This document shows positions 34,753 to 43,105 of a stretch of 64,000 nt of DNA, in pieces. The notes below the pieces were generated by a model, which searched no databases, was not told the origin of the DNA, and worked only from the letters and a program-made list of their open reading frames with translations. Source of the stretch: Bacillus sp. NTK074B (GTDB lineage: Bacteria; Bacillota; Bacilli; Bacillales; Bacillaceae_B); contig NZ_JAFKOH010000009.1 of assembly GCF_017303375.1 (NCBI RefSeq), positions 1-64,000 on the forward strand, given 5' to 3'. A program made the translations under genes and the position numbers. The first letter of the stretch is position 1. Each line of letters begins with the position of its first letter.

Positions 34753-35997
34753 TTATACCCAACCTCTAAATCTTGAGGCTTCAGCCATTTTGCGTGCGCC
34801 GACCATGTATGCGGCTAGTCGCATATTCACCCGACGATTCTGAGATGTTTCGTATACATTGTTGAAAGCTTCAACAAGTTTAGCATAAAGCTTCTCGTTT
34901 ACTTCTTCTTCCGTCCAGTAGTACCCTTGATTATTCTGAACCCATTCGAAGTAAGAAACCGTCACTCCACCGGCACTTGCAAGGACGTCCGGTACAAGGA
35001 GGATTCCTCTTTCAGAGAGGATTCGTGTTGCTTCAAAGGTAGTCGGACCATTTGCAGCCTCTACCACAATGGATGCTTTAATATCATAGACATTCTCTTC
35101 CGTAATCTGGTTTGAAATCGCAGCAGGAACAAGGATGTCACATTCAAGCTCAAGTAATTCCTTATTTGAAATCGTGTTTTCAAATAACGTCGTGACCGTA
35201 CCGAAGCTATCACGGCGGTCCAACAGATAGTCAATATCCAGACCTGCCGGATCATGGAGGGCTCCATGGGCATCGGAAATCGCGATTACCTTGGCACCTG
35301 CATCATGCATGAATTTCGCTAAGAAACTGCCGGCATTTCCAAAACCTTGGATAACGACTCGAGCACCTTTAATATCAATGCCACGTTTCTTCGCTGCCTG
35401 ATCGATACAGATCGTCACACCTTGAGCCGTTGCCTTTTCACGGCCTTGTGAACCACCAAGGACAATCGGCTTCCCTGTAATGAATCCTGGTGAATCATTT
35501 TCACGGAGACGGCTGTATTCATCCATCATCCAAGCCATGATTTGAGAATTTGTGTATACATCAGGAGCCGGGATATCCTTTGTCGGTCCGACAATCTGAC
35601 TGATGGCACGGACATACCCGCGACTCAGCTTCTCCAGTTCAGTGAAGGACATCGTTCTTGGGTCACAGATGATCCCACCTTTTCCCCCGCCATATGGCAG
35701 ATCCACAATGCCGCACTTCAAGCTCATCCACATGGATAAAGCCTTTACTTCCTCTTCATCGACTTCAGGATGAAATCGTACGCCACCTTTGGTAGGGCCT
35801 ACTGCATCATTATGTTGAGCACGGTAGCCTGTAAATACTTTGATACTGCCATCGTCCATTCGAACCGGGATACGAACGGTCAACATACGAATCGGCTCTT
35901 TCAGAAGTTCATACATTTCTTCCGTATATCCAAGCTTTGATAAAGCATCATTGATGACATGCTGTGTAGAAGTAAACAGATTAAGGTTTTCTCCCAT
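34753..35997 (-). CDS. NAD-type glutamate dehydrogenase (GudB/RocG)
   Basis: Deaminates glutamate to 2-oxoglutarate and ammonia. Family motifs: GYRAQHNDAVGPTKGGVRFHP, with the catalytic lysine in PYGGGKGGI, and the NAD domain VVIQGFGNAGSFLAKFMHDAGAKVIAISD. C terminus MAEASRFRGW is typical. About 414 aa. The ATG at 35997 is favoured because AGAGG is 12 bp upstream; the ATG at 36006 lies only 3 bp from it. Upstream rocD suggests a role in arginine/ornithine catabolism (RocG-like), but sequence alone does not separate GudB from RocG. Confidence 0.93.
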   Translation of the reverse strand: MGENLNLFTSTQHVINDALSKLGYTEEMYELLKEPIRMLTVRIPVRMDDGSIKVFTGYRAQHNDAVGPTKGGVRFHPEVDEEEVKALSMWMSLKCGIVDLPYGGGKGGIICDPRTMSFTELEKLSRGYVRAISQIVGPTKDIPAPDVYTNSQIMAWMMDEYSRLRENDSPGFITGKPIVLGGSQGREKATAQGVTICIDQAAKKRGIDIKGARVVIQGFGNAGSFLAKFMHDAGAKVIAISDAHGALHDPAGLDIDYLLDRRDSFGTVTTLFENTISNKELLELECDILVPAAISNQITEENVYDIKASIVVEAANGPTTFEATRILSERGILLVPDVLASAGGVTVSYFEWVQNNQGYYWTEEEVNEKLYAKLVEAFNNVYETSQNRRVNMRLAAYMVGARKMAEASRFRGWV

Positions 35998-36149
35998 TGT
36001 AAACATTCGCCTCTTTATTATGTGATCTGAAACGTTGTAATTGTAACATATTACCGTATCTTAAACCATTGACTTAGGAAAGAAATAATTTTTATTTTCC
36101 TGCGTGTTTTGACCCAATTCAGGAAAAAATCTTCTTACCCGAACACGTA

Positions 36150-37343
36150 TTAAGACAATACTTTTTTGATTCTCTCGATTGCCCAGTCCAGGTCTTCTTG
36201 TGAGATGACAAGCGGTGGAGCGAAACGAATCACTGTGTCATGCGTCTCTTTACAAAGCAGTCCTTCTTCTTTCAGTTGTTCACAGTATTTACGAGCCGGT
36301 TCATTTAGCTCCACACCAATGAATAAACCGCTGCCACGAACTTCCTTAATCATAGGATTATCTATCTCACGAAGTTTACTCATAAAGTATTCTCCCATTT
36401 GAAGAGAACGCCCTGCAAGATCTTCATCAATCAACACATCAAGGGATGCAACAGATACCGCACAAGCCATTGGGTTTCCTCCGAAAGTGGACCCGTGTGA
36501 CCCTGGATTGAATACGCCCAGTACTTCTTTATCCGCTACAACACATGAAATCGGGAATACTCCGCCTCCTAGTGCTTTACCCAGAATGTACATGTCAGGA
36601 TCGACATCTTCCCATTCACAGGCAAACATTTTACCGGAGCGCGCAAGACCTGCCTGGATTTCATCGGCAATGAACAGAACGTTATTTTCTTTACATAGTT
36701 CATACGCCGCTTTCATGAACCCTTTAGGAGGGAATACGATCCCCGCTTCACCCTGGATCGGTTCAATGAGGAAAGCCGCTGTATTTGGAGTGATTGCTTC
36801 TTTCAAAGCTTCCAGATCACCGTAAGGAATCAGGTTGATCCCTGGTAGCATCGGACCGAATCCGCGCTTGTATTCTTCTTCTGAAGAAAGGGAAACAGCT
36901 GTCATCGTTCTTCCGTGGAAGTTTCCATTGCATGCGATGATTTCTGCACTGTTTTCTGCTACACCCTTCACATCATATGCCCAGCGACGAGCCGTCTTGA
37001 TTGCCGTTTCCACAGCCTCTGCACCCGTATTCATTGGAAGAGCCATGTCTTTACCTGTCAGCTGACAAATCTTTTCATACCAAGGAGCTAATTGATCATT
37101 GTGGAACGCACGCGAAGTTAATGTCACACGATCTGCCTGATCTTTTAACGCCTGGATGATCTTTGGATGACGGTGACCCTGGTTTACTGCTGAATAGGCG
37201 CTAAGCATATCCATATATTTATTTCCTTCAGGATCCTTCACCCAGACACCTTCCGCTTCTGAAATAACGATTGGTAGTGGATGATAATTTTTTGCACCAT
37301 ATTTTTCCGTTTGTTCAATAATTGAATGAGTACTAACTGACAT
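36150..37343 (-). CDS. rocD: ornithine aminotransferase
   Basis: Transfers the delta-amino group of ornithine to 2-oxoglutarate, giving glutamate-5-semialdehyde. A class III PLP enzyme: [19 protein letters not shown] (PLP phosphate site), [14 protein letters not shown], and the PLP lysine in [13 protein letters not shown] (about residue 255). [15 protein letters not shown] is the second family signature. The ATG at 37343 follows AAGGAGG; the open frame extends upstream without a ribosome site. 397 aa is normal. Divergent from the RocR-like regulator, with two candidate activator sites between. Confidence 0.95.
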   Translation of the reverse strand: MSVSTHSIIEQTEKYGAKNYHPLPIVISEAEGVWVKDPEGNKYMDMLSAYSAVNQGHRHPKIIQALKDQADRVTLTSRAFHNDQLAPWYEKICQLTGKDMALPMNTGAEAVETAIKTARRWAYDVKGVAENSAEIIACNGNFHGRTMTAVSLSSEEEYKRGFGPMLPGINLIPYGDLEALKEAITPNTAAFLIEPIQGEAGIVFPPKGFMKAAYELCKENNVLFIADEIQAGLARSGKMFACEWEDVDPDMYILGKALGGGVFPISCVVADKEVLGVFNPGSHGSTFGGNPMACAVSVASLDVLIDEDLAGRSLQMGEYFMSKLREIDNPMIKEVRGSGLFIGVELNEPARKYCEQLKEEGLLCKETHDTVIRFAPPLVISQEDLDWAIERIKKVLS

Positions 37344-37467
37344 GAAAGGTTCCTCCTTACGTAATAAAAAAACAATTAAATATTTAAATACAAGGATAGA
37401 GCTAATGTTTCGATAGGCTCCTCCTGTTTCCACTCATACACCGGAGTGAAAAGGTCCATTAACTGAT

Positions 37468-37486
37468 ATGCAAAAAAAATTTGCAT
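37468..37486. promoter_or_regulatory. candidate RocR upstream activating site A
   Basis: ATGCAAAAAAAATTTGCAT is a near-perfect 19-bp palindrome, 125 bp before the rocD start. It aligns base for base in its outer parts with site B 44 bp away. Confidence 0.5.
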
Positions 37487-37511
37487 TTAGAAAACCCTTA
37501 CACTTATAATA

Positions 37512-37530
37512 ATGCAAAAGATAGTTGCGT
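37512..37530. promoter_or_regulatory. candidate RocR upstream activating site B
   Basis: ATGCAAAAGATAGTTGCGT has the same 19-bp size and outer sequence as site A. The centres are 44 bp apart, about four helical turns, so bound proteins would face the same side. Confidence 0.45.
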
Positions 37531-37621
37531 TTTTCAAGAGTTTTTTTAAAATTTTCTATTATCCCATTCTTTTTCAAAAAATTAACCTGAACTGACCATA
37601 AAGCCGCCGATACATTTGCAC

Positions 37622-37650
37622 CAAATGGAAACCTCCAGACATTCCATTTG
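37622..37650 (+). promoter_or_regulatory. 9-bp inverted repeat in the rocR leader
   Basis: CAAATGGAA (37622-37630) and TTCCATTTG (37642-37650) are perfect inverse complements around an 11-nt loop, 39 bp before the regulator start. Could be an operator for autoregulation or an RNA hairpin; no U-run follows, so it is not a terminator. Confidence 0.4.
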
Positions 37651-37688
37651 CAGTTAGAATCCATGATTATGAAGAGGAGAGAGACCGT

Positions 37689-39071
37689 ATGCTGGAATTT
37701 GAAAGACGGTTGTATATGTACGAAAAAGTCGCCGAACATCTTGAAACAGGCGTTCATGTCATCGACTCGACAGGAAGGACCATCATCTATAATCGCAAGA
37801 TGCGGGAAATTGAAGGGATGGAAATCGAAGACGTCCTGGATAAGAATTTGCTGGATGTCTTCCAGTTTCACTCTGAGGAAGAAAGCACCCTTTTAAAAGT
37901 CTTGAACACAAAGGAACCCACCCTTAACGTGAAGCAAACGTATTTCAATATGAACGGCATCGAAATCACGACGATGAATGATACCTTTCCGATTTTTCAC
38001 GGTGACGTGCTGATTGGAGCCATCGAAATTGCAAGGGATATCACCAAGCTTGAAAAAGTGATGAGAGATCAAGTACATAGAAAGCCAAGCAGCTTTTTCA
38101 CCTTCGACAGTATCCTCGGGCATCACCCCCGGCTCTTGGATGCCGTAGAAACCGGCAAGCAGGCCACAAGAACCTCTTCCCCCGTATTGATTTGCGGTGA
38201 AATCGGGACCGGGAAGGAATTGTTCGCTCAAAGCATTCACAACGAAAGCGCCAGGGCCAATCGTCCTTTCGTCACTCAGAATTGTTCTTCCTTGAGTGAT
38301 GACATGCTCGAAGAAGCGTTATTTCAGGATCAAAGAGAACGAGGCAATTCAGAAGACCACCGCCCCTCCCTCTTCCACCAGGCTGACGGAGGAACGCTCC
38401 TGTTAGACGAAATCAACTCATTAACTCCTTCCCTTCAAGAGAAGCTATTGAACTTCTTCACCGAAGGGACTGACCTTCCATTTGACGTCCGGGTGATGGC
38501 GACTGTGAACGAAGATCCCATCGATGCCATTGCAGATGGCCGTCTGTTGAAGGATCTTTATTATCGCCTCAGCATCGTGTCGGTCTTCATCCCTTCTCTC
38601 CGTTCGAGAAAAGGCGATCTGCCGGAGCTTGTGGACTATTTCATCAATCAGTTTAACCATCATTTTGCGATGAACATTAAAGGGATATCCGATGAGGTGC
38701 AGGACATTTTCCAACAATATGACTGGCCGGGTAACGTCCGGGAGCTTGAACATGTCATAGAGGGTGCATTTCATTTGGTCAGGTTCGAGGAGGAAATAGG
38801 CTTCAGCCACCTTCCATTTGGATTCCGGCAGAGGATTCATCATACAGCCGGAGGGGAAGAAAGTCAGGATGAATCGGAGTTCCTCTACCAATCGGGGACC
38901 GAAATCAAGCCATTGGAACTATTTATGGAGGAAGCGGAAACCTATTATATACAGAAAGCATTGAAATACCATGAATTTAATATCACCAAAACCGCGAAAT
39001 CACTTGGAATGAGCAGACAGAATCTACAATACAGGATACGGAAGTATAGGATTGAACGGAATTCATTTTGA
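37689..39071 (+). CDS. rocR: RocR-like bacterial enhancer-binding protein lacking the GAFTGA loop
   Basis: A regulator of 460 aa: PAS sensor (about 1-115), AAA+ domain (about 138-365) and Fis-type helix-turn-helix (about 410-455, TAKSLGMSRQNLQYRIRKY). Walker A GEIGTGKE (170-177), Walker B GTLLLDEIN, arginine-finger region DLYYRLS and WPGNVRELEH are present. Where family members carry GAFTGA, which contacts sigma-54, the protein has ERGNSE (217-222) at unchanged spacing, and the pre-sensor-I region is also short. It is divergent from rocD. By family knowledge RocR activates rocD operons with ornithine or citrulline; this copy may work without sigma-54. GAGGAGAG precedes the ATG. Confidence 0.85.
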   Translation: MLEFERRLYMYEKVAEHLETGVHVIDSTGRTIIYNRKMREIEGMEIEDVLDKNLLDVFQFHSEEESTLLKVLNTKEPTLNVKQTYFNMNGIEITTMNDTFPIFHGDVLIGAIEIARDITKLEKVMRDQVHRKPSSFFTFDSILGHHPRLLDAVETGKQATRTSSPVLICGEIGTGKELFAQSIHNESARANRPFVTQNCSSLSDDMLEEALFQDQRERGNSEDHRPSLFHQADGGTLLLDEINSLTPSLQEKLLNFFTEGTDLPFDVRVMATVNEDPIDAIADGRLLKDLYYRLSIVSVFIPSLRSRKGDLPELVDYFINQFNHHFAMNIKGISDEVQDIFQQYDWPGNVRELEHVIEGAFHLVRFEEEIGFSHLPFGFRQRIHHTAGGEESQDESEFLYQSGTEIKPLELFMEEAETYYIQKALKYHEFNITKTAKSLGMSRQNLQYRIRKYRIERNSF

Positions 39072-39101
39072 TTGGTTGCAGGCTTCTTTCTCTCTTATTT
39101 T

Positions 39102-39153
39102 GGGGGGAGTGGTCTTTTTGCGGGGGTGGCTTTGGCCGAGGGGGATGGTGGGC
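39102..39153 (+). other. G-rich tract after rocR
   Basis: Runs of six, five, five and three G occur on the plus strand (GGGGGG...GGGGG...GGGGG...GGG) over about 50 bp, unlike the surrounding composition. The gaps are long for a stable G-quadruplex. No terminator for rocR was seen here. Confidence 0.35.
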
Positions 39154-39232
39154 GAAGTTTGTAGTTTTGTGTAGAGTGGTCGATATCTTAAAAACTCACC
39201 TGAACCACAAGCCGGAGACTTCTCACACCGCA

Positions 39233-39266
39233 GAAAAAGAGACAACCAGGAAAACAGGCTGCCTCT
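39233..39266 (-). terminator. terminator of the aldehyde dehydrogenase-DUF779 operon
   Basis: On the minus strand AGAGGCAGCC pairs with GGTTGTCTCT (G-U pairs) and is followed by TTTTCTG. Confidence 0.75.
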
Positions 39267-39280
39267 AAAAGTGCAGTATC

Positions 39281-39613
39281 TTATACTTTCATCAATTTAG
39301 AGTCCGTAATGAATCGTACACCTTCCGTGGATTCAAGGGAGAACACTCCTCCTCTTCCTTCTCTTACATCCAATATGATTTTGAAATGCTTCCAATACTC
39401 ATATTGCTGTTCGTTCATATAGAAAGGACAGTCGGCTACAGTACCTACCAATACATCACTGTCACCGATGATCAAATCATCTTGACTTAAACACATAGGG
39501 GAACTGCCATCACAACATCCTCCAGACTGATGAAACAAGAGGGTGCCGTGCTTACCCTTTAGCGTTTCAATCAGCTGAAGTGCCTGTTCTGTCGCCTCTA
39601 GTCGCTGTTCCAT
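39281..39613 (-). CDS. DUF779 domain-containing protein
   Basis: A soluble 110-aa protein of unknown function, with the cysteine-rich family signature HQSGGCCDGSSPMC (about residues 29-42), which could bind metal or be redox active. The start lies one base after the stop of the aldehyde dehydrogenase, so they form an operon. Genes of this family are repeatedly found beside acetaldehyde-type dehydrogenases, suggesting an accessory role. Confidence 0.85.
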   Translation of the reverse strand: MEQRLEATEQALQLIETLKGKHGTLLFHQSGGCCDGSSPMCLSQDDLIIGDSDVLVGTVADCPFYMNEQQYEYWKHFKIILDVREGRGGVFSLESTEGVRFITDSKLMKV

Positions 39614-39614
39614 C

Positions 39615-41135
39615 TTAGAAGAATCCTAACGCTTTAGGACTATAGCTGACAAGTAAATTCTTCGTTTGTTGATAGTGTGATAGCATCATTTTATGATTTT
39701 CACGACCGATTCCGGACATTTTGTAGCCTCCGAATGCTGCATGTGCCGGATATTGATGATAGCAGTTTGTCCATACGCGTCCTGCCTGAACCTCCCTGCC
39801 GAAACGGTAGGCCGTGTTCATATCACGTGTCCATACCCCTGCTCCAAGTCCATACAGTGTGTCATTGGCGATTTCGAGTGCCTCCTCTTTCGTTTTGAAC
39901 GTTGTAACAGAAACAACCGGACCAAAGATTTCTTCTTGAAAAATACGCATTTTGTTGTTTCCTTTGAATACCGTCGGCTTCACATAGAAACCTGTTTCCT
40001 GATCCCCGTCCAGGGTATTTTGCTCACCGCCGATAAGTAATTCCGCTCCTTCTTCTTTTCCGATTTCAATATAAGAGAGGATCTTATCCAATTGTTCTTG
40101 AGAAGCCTGGGCACCCAGCATTGTATCTGTGTCTAACGGATTCCCCTGTTTGATTTGTTTCACGCGTTCGATTGCGCGCTCCATGAACTTATCATAGATC
40201 GATTCCTGAATCAGTGCTCTTGAAGGACATGTACACACCTCTCCTTGATTCAGCGCAAACATGACGAAACCTTCTACCGCCTTATCCAGGAAGTCATCAT
40301 CCTGATCCATTACATCTTCAAAGAAGATATTAGGTGATTTACCACCAAGCTCCAATGTGACAGGGATGATATTTTGGGAAGCATATTGCATGATCAGACG
40401 CCCTGTTGTCGTTTCACCCGTGAAGGCTACTTTACCTACACGCTTACTTTGAGCCAGAGGTTTCCCTGCTTCCACACCAAAGCCCTGTACTACATTCAAT
40501 ACGCCTTTCGGCAGCAGGTCTTCTATCAGTTCAACAAGGACCATGATGGAAGCTGGTGTCTGCTCTGCCGGCTTCAATACCACGCAATTCCCTGCAGCAA
40601 GGGCAGGAGCAATCTTCCATACCCCCATCAGAATCGGGAAGTTCCAAGGGATGATCTGCGCAACAACCCCAATCGGCTCATGGAAGTGATAAGAAACCGT
40701 ATCATGATCAATTTCTCCCAATGATCCTTCCTGGCCTCTGATACATCCAGCGAAGTAACGAAAATGATCAACCGCTAACGGTAAATCTGCCGCCATTGTT
40801 TCACGGACAGGCTTTCCATTATCCCACGTTTCAGCTACAGCCAGCATCTCCAGATTTTCTTCTATACGGTCCGCAATTTTATTCAAGATATTTGATCTTT
40901 CTGTTACAGAGGTTTTTCCCCATGCTTCTTTCGCTGCATGGGCAGCATCCAATGCTTTTTCAACATCCTCTTTGTTCGATCGGGCGATTTTTGTAAAGAC
41001 CTTCCCCGTTACCGGTGATACATTTTCAAAGTACTCTCCGCTTGCCGGTGGTACATATTCCCCTCCGATAAAGTTCTCATATTTGTCTTTAAATTGTACC
41101 AATGACCCTTCAGTGTTCGGATTATTATAAAGCAT
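39615..41135 (-). CDS. aldehyde dehydrogenase (acetaldehyde/ExaC-like)
   Basis: An NAD+-dependent dehydrogenase of 506 aa. [15 protein letters not shown] is the nucleotide loop, [14 protein letters not shown] holds the general base, and the nucleophilic Cys is in [13 protein letters not shown] (about residue 300). This double-cysteine EVCTCPSR form is typical of the DUF779-associated acetaldehyde/chloroacetaldehyde dehydrogenases. The ATG follows CAGGAGG. A cre-like site lies about 35-50 bp upstream, suggesting carbon control. Likely oxidises acetaldehyde to acetate. Confidence 0.93.
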   Translation of the reverse strand: MLYNNPNTEGSLVQFKDKYENFIGGEYVPPASGEYFENVSPVTGKVFTKIARSNKEDVEKALDAAHAAKEAWGKTSVTERSNILNKIADRIEENLEMLAVAETWDNGKPVRETMAADLPLAVDHFRYFAGCIRGQEGSLGEIDHDTVSYHFHEPIGVVAQIIPWNFPILMGVWKIAPALAAGNCVVLKPAEQTPASIMVLVELIEDLLPKGVLNVVQGFGVEAGKPLAQSKRVGKVAFTGETTTGRLIMQYASQNIIPVTLELGGKSPNIFFEDVMDQDDDFLDKAVEGFVMFALNQGEVCTCPSRALIQESIYDKFMERAIERVKQIKQGNPLDTDTMLGAQASQEQLDKILSYIEIGKEEGAELLIGGEQNTLDGDQETGFYVKPTVFKGNNKMRIFQEEIFGPVVSVTTFKTKEEALEIANDTLYGLGAGVWTRDMNTAYRFGREVQAGRVWTNCYHQYPAHAAFGGYKMSGIGRENHKMMLSHYQQTKNLLVSYSPKALGFF

Positions 41136-41168
41136 CTAAAATCCTCCTGTTTTTTATGTATTTTTTTA

Positions 41169-41182
41169 GTTAAGCGCTTTCA
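41169..41182 (+). promoter_or_regulatory. cre-like site upstream of the aldehyde dehydrogenase operon
   Basis: GTTAAGCGCTTTCA matches TGWNANCGNTNWCA at 12 of 14 positions. Its AAGCGCTTTCA core is identical to that of the cre-like site in the nagP leader. Confidence 0.45.
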
Positions 41183-41296
41183 TTTTCCATTATAGGGCAT
41201 TTATGAGGTACGGACAAGATTATTGTGTAAACATTCTATATTTTTAGTCAATTTAAGACAACTTGTTCCATGGACCATCAATCCCCCTCCTCTATC

Positions 41297-41332
41297 AAAA
41301 AAAGATGATCCTCATTGAGGACCATCTTTTTT
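41297..41332 (-). terminator. terminator of the MEDS-domain gene
   Basis: AAAAGATGATCCTCA pairs with TGAGGACCATCTTTT (one mismatch), with A and T runs on both sides. Confidence 0.85.
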
Positions 41333-41889
41333 CACTGACTATATATTTTTGAGGTTGAAATATCTTTATCCGACATTAGATGACCGTGATTTTTCTTTAG
41401 GGATTCTTCCAGTTGATCCGGCATTTTCTCTGAGTCGTAAGCACAGACAACGGTCAGATTGAGGTTGTGGACCACCCGGTCGGTTTCGTTCTCGAACCAA
41501 TCAACGATAGAGCAAGGATCATCCAAAGTCCCCCACTCCACATTTGTCCAGGACCTAAAGGCAACCCCATTCTCAATAAAGGGGGTGATGGTATTCATTA
41601 ATTGCTCATAAATAGCTGGAGGATGATAACTTCCACTTGATTGATAAAAGTCAAAGTTACTAATAGCGTGGACCCTTTCCAATTGATCACTTGTTAATTG
41701 GGTGTTTAACTCTATAAATAATGCGTTCATGTTTCTCTCGTTCTCTATTAGAATGATGTGTTCCCCAATTTCAATCCCTTCAAGAATGTAGGTTATGGTA
41801 TTTTTCAAATACTTTCCCCTATCCTGGTAGGCATAAAGAACATGAGCACATTCATTGCCGGCTATAAGATCACTTATCTTCTCTTTCAA
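41332..41889 (-). CDS. MEDS (DcmR-like sensory) domain protein
   Basis: A 185-aa soluble protein resembling the MEDS domain: HVLYAYQDRGKYLKNTITYILEGIEIGEHIILIENERN, a middle IYEQLMNTITPFIENGVAFRSWTNVEWG, and NLTVVCAYDSEKMPDQ. Such domains are thought to sense small molecules and often sit beside anti-sigma or kinase modules; here it is alone, with no output domain. The TTG at 41889 is chosen because GGAGG lies 9 bp upstream; the ATG at 41913 has none. Confidence 0.72.
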   Translation of the reverse strand: MKEKISDLIAGNECAHVLYAYQDRGKYLKNTITYILEGIEIGEHIILIENERNMNALFIELNTQLTSDQLERVHAISNFDFYQSSGSYHPPAIYEQLMNTITPFIENGVAFRSWTNVEWGTLDDPCSIVDWFENETDRVVHNLNLTVVCAYDSEKMPDQLEESLKKNHGHLMSDKDISTSKIYSQ

Positions 41890-41997
41890 TTCTCGCCACC
41901 TCCAATCTATCATATTGTATCACTTATTCTATAATATAGTTGTAAAATCCTCTTTTATAAGGGGATTCTACAGAATTAGACGTTTACATTAACCCAT

Positions 41998-42027
41998 AAA
42001 AAAAGACTGTCCGCAAAAGGACAGCCT
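41998..42027 (-). terminator. yugI terminator
   Basis: AGACTGTCC (42004-42012) pairs with GGACAGCCT (42019-42027) with one G-U; TTTTTTT follows on the minus strand. Confidence 0.85.
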
Positions 42028-42040
42028 CATTTAAATGATC

Positions 42041-42457
42041 TTATTTCTTGATAAGATCTTCACGTTCTGATTGCTCGATCCACTCTTCAAGCTTGTCTTT
42101 AAGTGTATTGAAACCTGCTGGTGTTGTTTCTTCGTTTGCTTGTTTCACACTTCCTTGACCTTGACGGCGAGGCTTTTTCGCTGCTGCAGGTTTAGCTTGG
42201 GGTGCTGCTGGAGCTTCCTCTGTAGCACGGATGGAAAGGCTGATTTTACCAGCTGCTTCGTCCACTGACAAAACTTTAACCTTTACTTCGTCGCCTACTG
42301 AAAGGTGCTCGCTTACATCTTTAACGAATCCGTGAGTGATTTCAGAGATGTGAACTAATCCTTGTGTTTCTTCGTCAAGTGCAACGAATGCACCGTATGG
42401 TTGAATGCCTGTAACTTTACCTGTTACAACAGAGCCTGTTTCGAATTTTGTAGTCAT
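42041..42457 (-). CDS. yugI: S1 domain RNA-binding protein (general stress protein 13)
   Basis: A 138-aa protein with one S1 RNA-binding domain (about residues 5-75: GSVVTGKVTGIQPYGAFVAL, GLVHISEITHGFV, VKVKVLSVDE) followed by an Ala/Pro/Lys-rich linker and an acidic, charged tail. In B. subtilis this protein associates with ribosomes and is stress induced. The ATG at 42457 follows TAGGAGTG. Its promoter at 42509-42537 is flanked by inverted repeats. Confidence 0.93.
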   Translation of the reverse strand: MTTKFETGSVVTGKVTGIQPYGAFVALDEETQGLVHISEITHGFVKDVSEHLSVGDEVKVKVLSVDEAAGKISLSIRATEEAPAAPQAKPAAAKKPRRQGQGSVKQANEETTPAGFNTLKDKLEEWIEQSEREDLIKK

Positions 42458-42498
42458 GGTAACACTCCTAGTATATATATTATTTTTCGTCTTTACAC

Positions 42499-42584
42499 GC
42501 AATTGTAGATTATATCATAGAATCGCAATTTCGGCAAAGATATTCTTTGCCTGCCATGAACATCCTATCGTAATCTATAATTGC
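42499..42584. repeat. inverted-repeat element around the yugI promoter
   Basis: GCAATTGTAGATTA (42499-42512) and TAATCTATAATTGC (42571-42584) are inverted repeats with 13 of 14 matches. Between them a perfect hairpin GGCAAAGA-TAT-TCTTTGCC occupies 42533-42551. Confidence 0.55.
42509..42537 (-). promoter_or_regulatory. yugI promoter
   Basis: On the minus strand -35 TTGCCG (42532-42537), a 17-bp spacer and -10 TATAAT (42509-42514), preceded by TGA, an extended -10. The start codon is 52 bp downstream. Confidence 0.7.
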
Positions 42585-42745
42585 ATTCTCACTAGTTATG
42601 CTTCCCCAATTTCCACATAATTAAAACAGTGTAAGTATAGCATTCATCAGGGTTTTTCAAGCTAATCTCTGTTTTTTAAACATTGCCTTAAAATAACATT
42701 TTCTAAATCATATTCTATTATGTAATATTTTCCTTTTAGTTTAAC
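42585..42745. other. AT-rich intergenic region, nothing identified
   Basis: No reading frame, promoter or stable hairpin could be supported. It lies upstream of the yugI promoter and downstream of the next membrane gene's terminator. Confidence 0.4.
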
Positions 42746-42784
42746 AAAAAAAAAAGCCCAACCCTATACAAGAGGGACTGGACT
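42746..42784 (-). terminator. terminator of the 95-aa membrane protein gene
   Basis: On the minus strand AGTCCAGTCCCTC pairs imperfectly with GGGTTGGGCT and is followed by ten T. Confidence 0.75.
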
Positions 42785-43070
42785 AAAAATTCCTGACAGT
42801 CGTTGATCTTTTTTTCTTTTGTTTTTGAATGAATGGGACAGCATATAACATGAAGGCTGAGATATGTGCGAAAGCAAGGTTTGCAACAAATAAGCTCCAC
42901 AGGGTTACATGTCCCCAGCCACCTAATTCCGGTACGGCTATATAGTAGATAAATACTGACCATAACGCTATAACGAATGGGATGTGAAGAACAGCCCATT
43001 TACGATGCTCGACCCAAAGAAAAAGCGGTGTTGCCGTTGCGACGAATAGGTATACAAGAAAGACATCCAT
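42783..43070 (-). CDS. small membrane protein of unknown function (95 aa)
   Basis: About three hydrophobic helices (residues 3-15, 24-46 and 56-80), then a basic tail QKQKKKRSTTVRNF. Not recognised beyond that. The ATG at 43070 is 7 bp after GGAGG; the ATG two codons earlier is too close. A perfect cre lies 21 bp upstream of the start, pointing to carbon control. Confidence 0.65.
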   Translation of the reverse strand: MDVFLVYLFVATATPLFLWVEHRKWAVLHIPFVIALWSVFIYYIAVPELGGWGHVTLWSLFVANLAFAHISAFMLYAVPFIQKQKKKRSTTVRNF

Positions 43071-43090
43071 TTCCATTCCTCCAATCCTTT

Positions 43091-43105
43091 AGTAAACGCT
43101 TTCAA
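43091..43105 (-). promoter_or_regulatory. cre (CcpA) site
   Basis: TTGAAAGCGTTTACT on the minus strand matches WTGNAANCGNWNNCW at all 15 positions. It lies just upstream of the 95-aa membrane protein gene. Confidence 0.75.

Noticed and set aside
37486-37515. Possible sigma-54 promoter (GG-N10-GC) before rocD
   Set aside because: Spacing fits but the flanks (GGGTTT, ATGCA) do not match TGGCAC/TTGCA, and it lies between the two candidate activator sites.
37434-37871. 145-aa minus-strand frame upstream of rocD
   Set aside because: Overlaps the rocR start and the regulatory sites; no ribosome site and poor composition.
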